Positions 53,600-62,705 of a stretch of DNA of 64,000 nt are shown here, one piece after another. A model generated the notes under the pieces. That model did no database searches, was not told the DNA's origin, and saw nothing but the letters and a program-made list of their open reading frames with translations. Both the position numbers and the translations under genes were made by a program. Position 1 is the first letter of the stretch; each line of letters begins with the position of its first letter. This DNA comes from Dyadobacter sp. CY343 (GTDB lineage: Bacteria; Bacteroidota; Bacteroidia; Cytophagales; Spirosomataceae), in NCBI RefSeq assembly GCF_021390335.1, contig NZ_JAJUXK010000006.1:1-64000 (forward strand), in the 5' to 3' direction.

Positions 53600-54934
53600 T
53601 TGAAACTCTGGCAAAAGGAAAATACTGTTACTTCTGAAAAAATAGAAAGATTTACGGTTGGAAAGGACCGCGAAATGGACTTGCACCTGGCCGAATTTGA
53701 TGTACTGGGTAATATAGCCCACGCTACCATGCTCGCGACAATCGGTCTGCTGACTTCCCATGACCTGAAAGCATTGACAGAAGAACTGAAAAGAATTTAT
53801 GCACAGGTTCAAAAAGCAGAGTTTGTGATTGAAGATGGCGTGGAAGATGTGCATTCGCAGGTAGAGTTGCTTTTGACCCGAAAACTCGGAGATACCGGCA
53901 AAAAGATCCATAGCGGCCGCTCGCGAAACGACCAGGTTCTGGTGGATATGAAGCTCTACACGCGTGCCCGCCTGTTTGATGTGGCGACTGCGACCGAAAA
54001 GCTTTTTAATGTATTGGCGTCCAAATCCGAGGAGCATAAAAACGATCTGCTGCCTGGTTATACGCATTTGCAAATTGCAATGCCCTCTTCGTTCGGACTT
54101 TGGTTTGGGGCCTATGCCGAGGCTTTAATTGACGATATAATACAGATAAATGCGGCTTACCGGCTCGCAAACCGCAATCCACTCGGCTCCGGGGCGGGCT
54201 ACGGATCGTCTTTCCCGCTTAACAGGCAGTTGACGACTGACTTACTTGGTTTTGAAGGAATGCATCATAATGTAGTATATGCGCAAATGAGCCGCGGACG
54301 TACCGAGCAGGCGGCGTTGACCGCTATTTCCTCGCTCGCGGCGACGGTATCCCGACTTGCGATGGACGTTTGTCTTTACAACAGCCAGAATTTTAGCTTC
54401 ATAATTTTACCCGACGATCTTACAACGGGGAGCAGCATTATGCCGCACAAGAAAAACCCGGACGTAGCAGAGTTGCTTCGCGCGAAAACAAACCGCATGA
54501 AGGCGCTACCTATGGAAATAACAATGGTTTTAAGCAACCTACCTTCCGGCTACCATCGGGACATGCAGTTATTGAAAGAGATTTTAATGCCTGCTTTTGA
54601 TGAAATACTGGACTGTCTGGATATCGCTGCTTTTATGCTTGAAAACATGAAAGTGAAGCAGGATCTGCTTGAAGATTCTAAATACGACCTGCTATTTAGC
54701 GTGGAACGCGTGAACGAGCTGGTGATCAATGGCGTGCCTTTCCGCGACGCTTATCGTCAGGTCGGGGCGGAGATCGCGGACGGAACTTATGTTGCACCAC
54801 GTGATTTAAAACACACCCACGAGGGTAGCATTGGCAATTTGCAAACTGCGGAAATCAGTGCGAGAATGCAGAAAGAACTGGCTGCATTTGGTTACGAAAA
54901 AGTACAGCACGCCCTTGACAAACTGATAAGCTGA
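53600..54934 (+). CDS. argH: Argininosuccinate lyase
   Basis: 444 residues, starting at TTG. ArgH splits argininosuccinate into arginine and fumarate, the last step of arginine synthesis. Seen: the KLW start, EDVHSQVELLLTRKLG with HS.VE.L, KIHSGRSRNDQVLVDM, the catalytic-loop signature TTGSSIMPHKKNPDVAELLR, and LPSGYHRDMQLLKE. The active-site Ser lies in the GSSIMPHKKNPD loop. The next gene begins seven bases behind the stop. argB lies about 7 kb downstream on the opposite strand, separated by other genes. Confidence 0.95.
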   Translation: MKLWQKENTVTSEKIERFTVGKDREMDLHLAEFDVLGNIAHATMLATIGLLTSHDLKALTEELKRIYAQVQKAEFVIEDGVEDVHSQVELLLTRKLGDTGKKIHSGRSRNDQVLVDMKLYTRARLFDVATATEKLFNVLASKSEEHKNDLLPGYTHLQIAMPSSFGLWFGAYAEALIDDIIQINAAYRLANRNPLGSGAGYGSSFPLNRQLTTDLLGFEGMHHNVVYAQMSRGRTEQAALTAISSLAATVSRLAMDVCLYNSQNFSFIILPDDLTTGSSIMPHKKNPDVAELLRAKTNRMKALPMEITMVLSNLPSGYHRDMQLLKEILMPAFDEILDCLDIAAFMLENMKVKQDLLEDSKYDLLFSVERVNELVINGVPFRDAYRQVGAEIADGTYVAPRDLKHTHEGSIGNLQTAEISARMQKELAAFGYEKVQHALDKLIS

Positions 54935-54941
54935 CAATCAA

Positions 54942-56513
54942 ATGCTCACTCCGAAGAAGGGATTGCTTGTTTCGTTCTTTATCTGGAGTGGCTGTTTGTG
55001 GGTAAATATAGCCTGGAAAATGCCGGTTGCAGAGTCCGTGATTTTAACTCAGAAACTGCAAGCCGACTCGGTTGCCGAGGGAAAGTTGCTGGCAAGAGAC
55101 TATTGCCAGCGCTGCCACCTTTTCCCCGAACCTGCATTACTGGATAAAAATACCTGGGTTACAAGCGTGCTGCCCAATATGGGCGAGCGGCTAGGACTGC
55201 GTTTTCCTGGGCGGGACCCGCTTGCGGATCTGATCCCCGAGGAAGAAAAAGTGATCCGGCAACTTAATATATACCCGGAAACGGCGCTGATGTCAGAAAC
55301 TGACTGGCAAAAGATCGTCTCCTATTACAGCCACGAGTCACCGGATGTGCCCTTTCCGCAAACGGGTACAAGTCCTGTTTCTGACTCACTTCCGCTTTTC
55401 TCAGCACAACATTTCAGTGTGGCCGATATTGCTGCACCGAAAACTACACTGCTCAAATTCGACCCGGGTACCTCGCAACTGTATGTCGGCGATGATCAGA
55501 ATGCATTATTTGTACTTGACAATGCATATCAACTGAAAGAAAACTTTTGGATCGACTCCGCGCCTACTGATATTGATTTCCCTAAAAATGCACCGCCCCG
55601 ACTTTTAACGATCGGCGTTTTTAAGCCTTCTGATCAGCGGATTGGTAGGTTAATGTCTGTATCAAAAACCGCCGCCAGCGGGCAGAATATGGTTAACATT
55701 CAGAATCTGCCAAGGCCTGTACAGTTCAGTGCCGACGATTTGAATATGGACGGAAAAGCGGACGCGCTGATCTCCGGTTTTGGGAACCATAGTGGCAAAC
55801 TGTTCTGGCTGGACGATTTTCAATCAGATAAAGAACACATTCTGAAAGAACTGCCCGGCGCCCGCAAAACGGAAATATTTGATTTTAACAAAGATAAAAA
55901 ACCCGACGTGATCGCGTTGATGGCGCAGGCGCGGGAAGAAATCTCTATTTTCTATAATCTTGGAAACGGGAAGTTTAAAGAAAAGGTATTGCTCCAATTT
56001 CCACCCTCGTACGGAATGGCATATTTCGAATTGGTGGATTTTAACAAAGACGGGTTTCAGGATATTCTGTTGACAAACGGGGATAACTGGGACCTTTCGC
56101 CGGTTGAGAAAAACTACCACGGCGTCAGGCTTTATCTCAATGACGGCAAGGACAACTTTAAGCTAGCCTGGTTTTATCCACTTCACGGCGCGAGTAAGGC
56201 GATAGCAAGGGATTTTGACCAGGACGGCGATCTGGACATTGCGGCAACTTCATTTTACAGTGACCTGAATAATCCTGCACACGGATTCATATATCTTTCC
56301 AACGAAGGTAAAATGACCTTTAAAGCCCATTCATCTCCGCTGGCAGGCGCGGGTAAGTGGTTGACCATGGAGGCTGCCGATTTCGATCAGGACGGGGATA
56401 TTGATATTGTACTCGGCTCCTACTTTCATACGATCAGCGAAATGACCGCATTGATGGCCCGCGGCACGATGTCGTTTCCGCAGCTATTGGTTTTAACGAA
56501 CAGAAAGAAATAA
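54942..56513 (+). CDS. Exported cytochrome c/FG-GAP repeat fusion protein
   Basis: 523 residues. A signal or membrane anchor at about 8-26 is followed by a small c-type heme site: C55-Q-R-C58-H59 in ARDYCQRCH. From about residue 150 the protein is a beta-propeller of VCBS/FG-GAP repeats with calcium loops of the D-x-(D/N)-x-D-G type: DDLNMDGKAD, DFNKDKKPD, DFNKDGFQD, DFDQDGDLD and DFDQDGDID. Heme and propeller together suggest a periplasmic or surface electron-transfer or oxidase-like role. It overlaps the argH transcription unit (seven-base gap), though no functional link is evident. Confidence 0.75.
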   Translation: MLTPKKGLLVSFFIWSGCLWVNIAWKMPVAESVILTQKLQADSVAEGKLLARDYCQRCHLFPEPALLDKNTWVTSVLPNMGERLGLRFPGRDPLADLIPEEEKVIRQLNIYPETALMSETDWQKIVSYYSHESPDVPFPQTGTSPVSDSLPLFSAQHFSVADIAAPKTTLLKFDPGTSQLYVGDDQNALFVLDNAYQLKENFWIDSAPTDIDFPKNAPPRLLTIGVFKPSDQRIGRLMSVSKTAASGQNMVNIQNLPRPVQFSADDLNMDGKADALISGFGNHSGKLFWLDDFQSDKEHILKELPGARKTEIFDFNKDKKPDVIALMAQAREEISIFYNLGNGKFKEKVLLQFPPSYGMAYFELVDFNKDGFQDILLTNGDNWDLSPVEKNYHGVRLYLNDGKDNFKLAWFYPLHGASKAIARDFDQDGDLDIAATSFYSDLNNPAHGFIYLSNEGKMTFKAHSSPLAGAGKWLTMEAADFDQDGDIDIVLGSYFHTISEMTALMARGTMSFPQLLVLTNRKK

Positions 56514-56523
56514 TTCGCCAATC

Positions 56524-56560
56524 AAAAAAAGAGGCAAACCAAACGGTCTGCCTCTTTTTG
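56524..56560. terminator. Bidirectional terminator
   Basis: AAAAAAAGAGGCA and TGCCTCTTTTT form a stem with a 12-base loop, A-run on one side and T-run on the other. It lies between the convergent cytochrome/FG-GAP and SusD-like genes and can end both transcripts. Confidence 0.88.
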
Positions 56561-56598
56561 CATTCTAACTAAATCTATTCTTTTTAATTCAGGTACTA

Positions 56599-58203
56599 CT
56601 ATTTAACGTCCCAGAAAATCCGCTGAGTCAATTTATCACTGTCTCTCACAGAAGCGTAGTTTTCAGGATTGTAAGTAACCTCATTACCAGGGTAGTTCCA
56701 TCTTACAGGAGGCGTAGTCTGGTTATTTGCATTGTCAGTCTGGAATTGCAGCGTTGGCATATCCAATCTGCGTACTTCCGCCCAGTTTTCGTAAGCCTGA
56801 ACCAGGTTAAAATGCAACCATTTCTGCGTTGCGATCAGGCTTAATTTTGCAGCCGGAGTACCAGCAGCTGTCCAGTTTACGCCGTTTCCTGCGATGTAAG
56901 CAGTGATAGAAGCGTCGGTTGCGGGAGTAGGAATAGTCGCGTTGGTAATACCTTGCGCATTGGTGATAGCCAGGATCGAATTGTAGAACTTCACGGATTG
57001 CGAAATTGCTGTTTCATAAGCAGTTTTTGCCATCGCGTCGTTTCCTGCATTCAGATAGTATTCTGCTTTGATCAGATTTACCTGTGCTGCATTGATGATC
57101 ACACCAGGGAAAAACTGGTTGTGGCTCAATGTGAAACGGTTGTAGATCGCTACAAGTCCAGCTTGATATTGAGCAGTCTGCACCGCATTGGTTGCCTGCG
57201 GGTCCATACCTGCATACACCCCTTTTGCATTCTGACCTGGTTCAAAAACAATTTTCAAACGTGGATCTGCATTTGCATTCATGTGATCGATGATCTTTTT
57301 ACCAGCTGTGTTACCAAACCAGTCACCACCGCCGGAAGCAATACCATCCTGAAATCCTTTTGAGTTAATGTCGGTATTGACATCAAAAACATTGATCTGA
57401 ATATTCTGATCATTAGTTTCCACGATCGGGAAAGTGGCAGTGTTACCCAGGATCTCTCCCATTTCGGTAGTAGCTCTTGCCTTGAAATCAGGAGCAGCAG
57501 AAACGCGGCTCAGCATGCGCAGACGAAGTGAGTTGCAATAACGCTTCCACATCGTCAGGTTTCCTTTGTTTACAAAATCAGAAGTCTGGAAAGATTTCTG
57601 ATATCCTGCATTCAAAGTAACTCCATTCAATTCCGTAGCAAGTGCCTTCAATTCATCCAGCATCAAAGTGTAGATCGACTCAGCTGAATCAAACTTTGCA
57701 TTTGAAGACGCATAATCTCCGTCTTTTGCACTCAGCATACCTGCTTCGGTGAAAGGAATCGCTCCAAAAAGGTCAACAACGCGCTGCGTGTAGTCGTACA
57801 GGTAGATCTTTGCGGTCATCATAAAGATCTTTTTGTTAGCCTGCTCTTCTTCCGATTTGCTTGCGTACACTTTTTCAAGTTCGCGGTACTGGGCAAGGGT
57901 ATTATAGTAATTAAACCAAAGGTCCTGTACACCCGCCGAGCCCGGCACATAGTTTCCTGACTCAAAAGGCCAGCCAACCGCCTGCGTGTAGCGGTTAAGG
58001 CTTGTGCGCAACGTTACAAAGTAGTTCCCGTAACCTGGCAGCACATATTCCCGGCTGGTATACATGATACCGGTATATTGCTTTTCAATGGTTGTTTCGG
58101 AAATTTTCGCAGGATCCGGGTACCTTTCAGTAAACTCGGATTCGCTGCAGGACGCTGCTACCAGCATAAGTCCCGCCAATATGAATGATGATATTTTGTT
58201 CAT
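56599..58203 (-). CDS. SusD/RagB-like outer-membrane nutrient-binding lipoprotein
   Basis: 534 residues from the ATG at 58203, with lipoprotein signal ILAGLMLVAASC (Cys 19). The mature protein is helical with tetratricopeptide-like repeats. FVNKGNLTMWKRYCNSLRLR is a family landmark, together with LIATQKWLHFNLVQAYENWA and AEVRRLDMPTLQF near the end (SusD-like_2 type). It caps the SusC barrel and captures substrate for import. It lies 20 bases behind the SusC gene in one operon. Confidence 0.9.
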   Translation of the reverse strand: MNKISSFILAGLMLVAASCSESEFTERYPDPAKISETTIEKQYTGIMYTSREYVLPGYGNYFVTLRTSLNRYTQAVGWPFESGNYVPGSAGVQDLWFNYYNTLAQYRELEKVYASKSEEEQANKKIFMMTAKIYLYDYTQRVVDLFGAIPFTEAGMLSAKDGDYASSNAKFDSAESIYTLMLDELKALATELNGVTLNAGYQKSFQTSDFVNKGNLTMWKRYCNSLRLRMLSRVSAAPDFKARATTEMGEILGNTATFPIVETNDQNIQINVFDVNTDINSKGFQDGIASGGGDWFGNTAGKKIIDHMNANADPRLKIVFEPGQNAKGVYAGMDPQATNAVQTAQYQAGLVAIYNRFTLSHNQFFPGVIINAAQVNLIKAEYYLNAGNDAMAKTAYETAISQSVKFYNSILAITNAQGITNATIPTPATDASITAYIAGNGVNWTAAGTPAAKLSLIATQKWLHFNLVQAYENWAEVRRLDMPTLQFQTDNANNQTTPPVRWNYPGNEVTYNPENYASVRDSDKLTQRIFWDVK

Positions 58204-58223
58204 TGTCATGATCTTTTTAAAAA

Positions 58224-61200
58224 TTAGAAGCTGGCTCTCAGCATGACACCCATTGTACGGAACGAAGGATTGCTACCCGCGTTGCTGATGTTTTCATACC
58301 ATCTTGTACTGATGTTGGTTTGTTCCGCATCCAGGTCTTTTACAGTTCTGTAAAGGAAGAAAAGGTTACGTCCGAAAACCGACAGCGAGATGTTCTGTGC
58401 ACCCAGCTTTCTTCCGATATTCGCAGGAAGACGGTAAGCAAGAGAAAGCTCACGCATTTTGAAATAGGTATTTTCCTGGATAAATAACTCGTAACGCGCA
58501 TTTCCGTACTGAGGACCACCCCAGTTGTAAGTTGCATTATAGTAAGTTGCTTGTGAAACTACGTTCGTGTTTACTTCGCCGGCAGCAGTTACACCTTCCA
58601 TCAACATACCATCATTGTAAACAGGCTGACCATTTGGACCGGCAGCTTCCGAAGTCTGAACACCTTTTCCGTTTGCATCCACATAGTATGACAAACCACC
58701 GTGTTCTTTATCCATATTGTTAAGACTTTCTTCTGTCAAACCTCTTGAAGTCATCCAGTTGATACCGGTTGGCATAATGTGACCGCCAACTCTGAAATCG
58801 ACTACCGCATCAAGTGTGAAGTTTTTGAAGCTGAAAGCATTTATAAAACCACCTGTCAGCTTAGGCATTGCATTACCTACTTTGATCCAGTTGTTTCCGT
58901 CAAGCTGGTAAAGACCATTTGGACCAACAACACCTCTTCCGTTTGCATCTCTAAGGATACCGTGCGAGTAAATATCTCCCATTGGCTGACCAACGATTGA
59001 TCTTACCTGAGCCGCGTTTCCGTCGTAATCAGCGTGCAGCAATTCAGTAGAGTTGTTAGCAAGCTTCTCCACTTTGTTCACGTTTCTTGCCAGGTTCAAA
59101 GTCAGATCCCAGTTGAAATCATTGAAATTAGTCGCTTTAATCGGGCTTACATTGAATGCAACTTCCACACCCTGATTTCTCAAAGTACCGATGTTGGCAA
59201 GAATTGTACGTGCACCGGTTGTTGCGGCGATGTTCAAAGGAAGGATCTGATCAACGATCTGTGCATTGTAGTAAGCGATATCAAGACCAATGCGGTTCTG
59301 GAACAATTTCGTTTCCAAACCAAATTCGAATTCGCGTTTCTGCTCAGGACGGATTCTGTCGTTACCACGCTCAGCGCTCATGTTGGTATATAATACCGAA
59401 GCACCGCCTCTTTCCTGAATGCTCAGGTTACCTTGTCCGAAGGCTACGTTTGCACGGTAGATTTCAGGATAGTTACCCACAACCCCGAACGAACCTCTCA
59501 ATTTACCATAGCTAAAGAAAGATGGCAGAGAAAACGCATCCGTGAACACAAAGCTGGCATTAACAGAAGGATAAACGAATGCATTGTTTCCTTTTGCCAA
59601 AGTAGAAGTGCGGTCTCTACGGATAGTACCTTCCACAAAAACGAAGTTTTTGTAATCGAAGTTAACAGTACCCATGTAAGCATCTCTCAGGTATCTGCTG
59701 CGCGTTTGGTTACCATTCGCAACATTGACAGTTGCAGAAACATCAAAGAAATTTTCAGTGCTCAATCCGCCGTTGGTTGATCTCGACACGAATGTGTTCA
59801 GCGTTCTGTTGGCTGTATAACCTCCCAATGCTGAAACAGTCATATCTTCACCGATTTTTTTAGTGTAGGTCAAAAGAATGTCACCGTATACATTATTGTA
59901 CAAGTTGTTGTTCATTCCAAAATCACCTGAGTAACCGAATGCAAGCGGAACGGCGCTGTAGCCGCGGCTTTCCAATCTTTCGTTGGTATAGTCAGTAGCA
60001 ATACGACCTCTCAGTTTCAGGCTTTCCAGAATATCCCAGTGTTGCGTAATACTTGCGATCACACGGTCGCTGTATTCGTAAGACTTGTTTTTTCTTGTAT
60101 TCCAAACGTAGTCAGCAATATCTCCCTTGAAACCGTTGTAACGAATGTTTTCGTCTGGTGTCAAGCTTTGTGTTCCTGCGCCGTTTACGAATTTATAACC
60201 AAGGCTAGTCTGGTATTTTTCGTTGTACCAGTCAGCAGATTCGAAACGGTCCATCATACCGGTAAAGTTGTTGATCATACGATCCACTTTGAATGGCCTG
60301 TTGTACGTGTATTGATTCACGTAGTTAACCATCAGGTCCGTTCTCAGCTTTTTATTCAGGTTGAAGCTCGCGTTCAGGTTGGCGATATTCTTGCTGTTCT
60401 TCGCATCATAGCTGATCATTCCATTATCCTGGCGGGTGAATGAAAAACGGATCGTTGCATTGTCAGTCGCTTTTGAGATCGAAAGGTTAATATTAGAGCT
60501 GCTCGCATTTTCGAACAAATCGGCATAGCTGTTGTTCGAAGCAGAATAAGGTCTGATTTTTCCATCCCATGACATCACAGGCTGGCCATCGAATTTAGGA
60601 CCAAAGTTCACAGTTGCTCCAAGCAAACCTCTTGTTTCTTTCGTACCGTCTCCATCTGTATCATAATAGATAAATCCGGCCGCATCCTGGCCACCATTGT
60701 TGTAGTTCAAAGGATAACCCGGGCCGCGTACATTCTGGTAGCGTGGCAGGTAAGCGATCTTGTCTACATTATAGCTTGCATTGAAATCAACCCCAAGTCC
60801 CTTTTTGCCTTTACCAGTTTTAGTAGTAACAAGCAAAACACCGTTTACCGCTTCCGAACCGTACAATGCAGCAGCAGAAGCACCTTTCAATACCGAAATA
60901 TTCTCAATATCAGCAGGGTTCAAATCCAGAAGACCGTTACCGCGCAAACGTTGGTCACCCCAGTAGTCGCCGTTTCTTGACTCTCCGTTACGAATAGGAA
61001 TACCATCCAAAACAAGCAGAGGCTGCGTATTACCTGTAATCGAGCTGAAACCGCGGATGTTGATACTTACACCGGAAGTAGCTCCACCCGGCGTTGCGTT
61101 GATCGTCACACCCGGCGCTTTTCCGTAAAGTGCAGTTGCGAAGTTGGGAGAAGCTGTTTTGATCAGCGCTTCGTTGTTGACGGTCGAAGTTGCATAACCC

Positions 61201-61550
61201 AATGCACGTTGTTCTTTTGAAATACCCAATGCAGTCACCACTACTTCACCAAGCTGATTGGCATCTTCTAATAAAGTAATGTCAAGTACCGTCTGACTTC
61301 CAACCGGCGCTTCAATCGTTTTGTAGCCGATGTAAGAAAAAACCAATGTGTTACCAGAAGTCGCTCCAATGGAAAAATTTCCGGAAGCATCCGAAGTAGT
61401 ACCGTTAGTTGTGCCTTTTACCAAGACCGAAACACCCGGCAAGGTGGAACCGTCTGTTCCTGACTTGATCGTCCCAGTGATAGTCTGGGCGAAAACAGGA
61501 GTGCTTAACATCACAAGCATGACGAAAAGCCCTAGTAGATTTCTTCGCAT
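58224..61550 (-). CDS. SusC/RagA-family TonB-linked outer-membrane transporter
   Basis: 1108 residues with signal peptide (FVMLVMLSTPVFAQ). Next come a carboxypeptidase-regulatory-like domain (ITGTIKSGTDGSTLPGVSVL), a TonB-box-like region with LGEVVVTALGISKEQRALGY, the plug (NIRGFSSITGNTQPLLVLDG, then NPADIENISVLKGASAAALY) and a 22-stranded barrel to the C-terminal LRASF. It imports glycans, peptides or other large nutrients with the SusD partner. No glycosidase, sensor or sigma factor gene is adjacent, so the substrate is open. SusC-D pairs with a SusD-like_2 partner often transport non-glycan substrates. Confidence 0.93.
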   Translation of the reverse strand: MRRNLLGLFVMLVMLSTPVFAQTITGTIKSGTDGSTLPGVSVLVKGTTNGTTSDASGNFSIGATSGNTLVFSYIGYKTIEAPVGSQTVLDITLLEDANQLGEVVVTALGISKEQRALGYATSTVNNEALIKTASPNFATALYGKAPGVTINATPGGATSGVSINIRGFSSITGNTQPLLVLDGIPIRNGESRNGDYWGDQRLRGNGLLDLNPADIENISVLKGASAAALYGSEAVNGVLLVTTKTGKGKKGLGVDFNASYNVDKIAYLPRYQNVRGPGYPLNYNNGGQDAAGFIYYDTDGDGTKETRGLLGATVNFGPKFDGQPVMSWDGKIRPYSASNNSYADLFENASSSNINLSISKATDNATIRFSFTRQDNGMISYDAKNSKNIANLNASFNLNKKLRTDLMVNYVNQYTYNRPFKVDRMINNFTGMMDRFESADWYNEKYQTSLGYKFVNGAGTQSLTPDENIRYNGFKGDIADYVWNTRKNKSYEYSDRVIASITQHWDILESLKLRGRIATDYTNERLESRGYSAVPLAFGYSGDFGMNNNLYNNVYGDILLTYTKKIGEDMTVSALGGYTANRTLNTFVSRSTNGGLSTENFFDVSATVNVANGNQTRSRYLRDAYMGTVNFDYKNFVFVEGTIRRDRTSTLAKGNNAFVYPSVNASFVFTDAFSLPSFFSYGKLRGSFGVVGNYPEIYRANVAFGQGNLSIQERGGASVLYTNMSAERGNDRIRPEQKREFEFGLETKLFQNRIGLDIAYYNAQIVDQILPLNIAATTGARTILANIGTLRNQGVEVAFNVSPIKATNFNDFNWDLTLNLARNVNKVEKLANNSTELLHADYDGNAAQVRSIVGQPMGDIYSHGILRDANGRGVVGPNGLYQLDGNNWIKVGNAMPKLTGGFINAFSFKNFTLDAVVDFRVGGHIMPTGINWMTSRGLTEESLNNMDKEHGGLSYYVDANGKGVQTSEAAGPNGQPVYNDGMLMEGVTAAGEVNTNVVSQATYYNATYNWGGPQYGNARYELFIQENTYFKMRELSLAYRLPANIGRKLGAQNISLSVFGRNLFFLYRTVKDLDAEQTNISTRWYENISNAGSNPSFRTMGVMLRASF

Positions 61551-61772
61551 AATTAATTAGCGTATTAGTTGAGGACTATAAATTTAACACAATTTTAACA
61601 TTAAATTTTTTAAGACCTTCTCTGTTTTTAAAAAAAATTATTAACTAAGGTCAAAAAGTGCATTAATTAGAGAAAATGCGCGCTATTTATCGCCATATAA
61701 CATATTTACGCTGGCGAAAATTGTAGATAAGAAAGAAAAATTTGACAATTGGTAAAATTGCCAAAGAAGCTA

Positions 61773-62558
61773 TCAGAGCGTGATCGTAGTACCCGCGGCT
61801 GACTTCGCAGACAGAAGCAGATCGTCTGCATGACAAATGCTTACCCGCTTTACACCATCGTGCAATGCAGCAAAGGCACCGTCGAGTTTGGGGATCATTC
61901 CTTTGTATATTATGCCGGTAGATTTATAAGATTCATACGATCCGGGCGTGAGGCTGGAAATCACGGAATCGTCATTTTCGGGGTCAGAAAGTACCCCTTT
62001 TTTCTCAAAGCAGTAAATGAGTGTGACATCATATTCACTTCCCATCGCCACCGCCGTTGCCGAAGCGATTGTATCTGCATTGGTATTCAAAAGTAACCCT
62101 TCATCAGTATACGTAAGCGGCGCAATCACGGGAATCAGGCTGCTGCCAAGCAACGCAGCTATTTGTTTTTCATTAACCTCCTCAATATCACCTACAAAAC
62201 CATAATCGACTGTTTTGACAGGTCGTTTCACAGAACGTATAATCCCGCCGTCGGCGCCGGTCAGTCCGATCGCATTGCATTTCAACGCTTGCAACTGCGC
62301 AACCAGATTTTTGTTAACCAATCCACCATAAACCATCGTCACCACATCCAGCATGGGCTTGTCCGTGATCCTGCGCCCTTCCACCATCTCTGTTTCGATC
62401 TGCAACCTGGCCGCAATCTGTGTCGCTACTTTTCCACCGCCGTGAACCAGGATCTTCAAACCGTCCAGTTGCGCAAAATCGCGCAAAAAGCGTGCACACG
62501 CATCAGGATTGTCGATTACGTTACCTCCTATTTTGACGATATATAAAGACTTTGACAT
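61773..62558 (-). CDS. argB: Acetylglutamate kinase (or N-acylglutamate kinase)
   Basis: 261 residues of the amino acid kinase fold: IVKIGGNVIDNPDA at the start, LVHGGGKVATQIAARL, RRITDKPMLDVVTMVYGGLV as substrate region, and NTNADTIASATAVAMGSEYD with the Asn and Asp of the ATP site. ArgB phosphorylates N-acetylglutamate in arginine synthesis. In several Bacteroidetes the acyl group is succinyl instead; sequence alone does not settle this. The C-terminal Arg-binding extension of feedback-inhibited forms is absent. Confidence 0.9.
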   Translation of the reverse strand: MSKSLYIVKIGGNVIDNPDACARFLRDFAQLDGLKILVHGGGKVATQIAARLQIETEMVEGRRITDKPMLDVVTMVYGGLVNKNLVAQLQALKCNAIGLTGADGGIIRSVKRPVKTVDYGFVGDIEEVNEKQIAALLGSSLIPVIAPLTYTDEGLLLNTNADTIASATAVAMGSEYDVTLIYCFEKKGVLSDPENDDSVISSLTPGSYESYKSTGIIYKGMIPKLDGAFAALHDGVKRVSICHADDLLLSAKSAAGTTITL

Positions 62559-62705
62559 AAGATCAGATTTTACTGTGCAGAATTGGCGGGCACAAAGGTA
62601 ACAGAAACCGAAGGCGGAGGAAACCGGAATTGTGATTGGTGAATTTTTTTGGCAAAATTACGTTCCATATTAGACCATAAGTCTACCGAATCAATAGATA
62701 TTAAC

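Noticed and set aside
53576..54073. 165-codon frame opposite argH
   Set aside because: Antisense shadow of a highly conserved enzyme.
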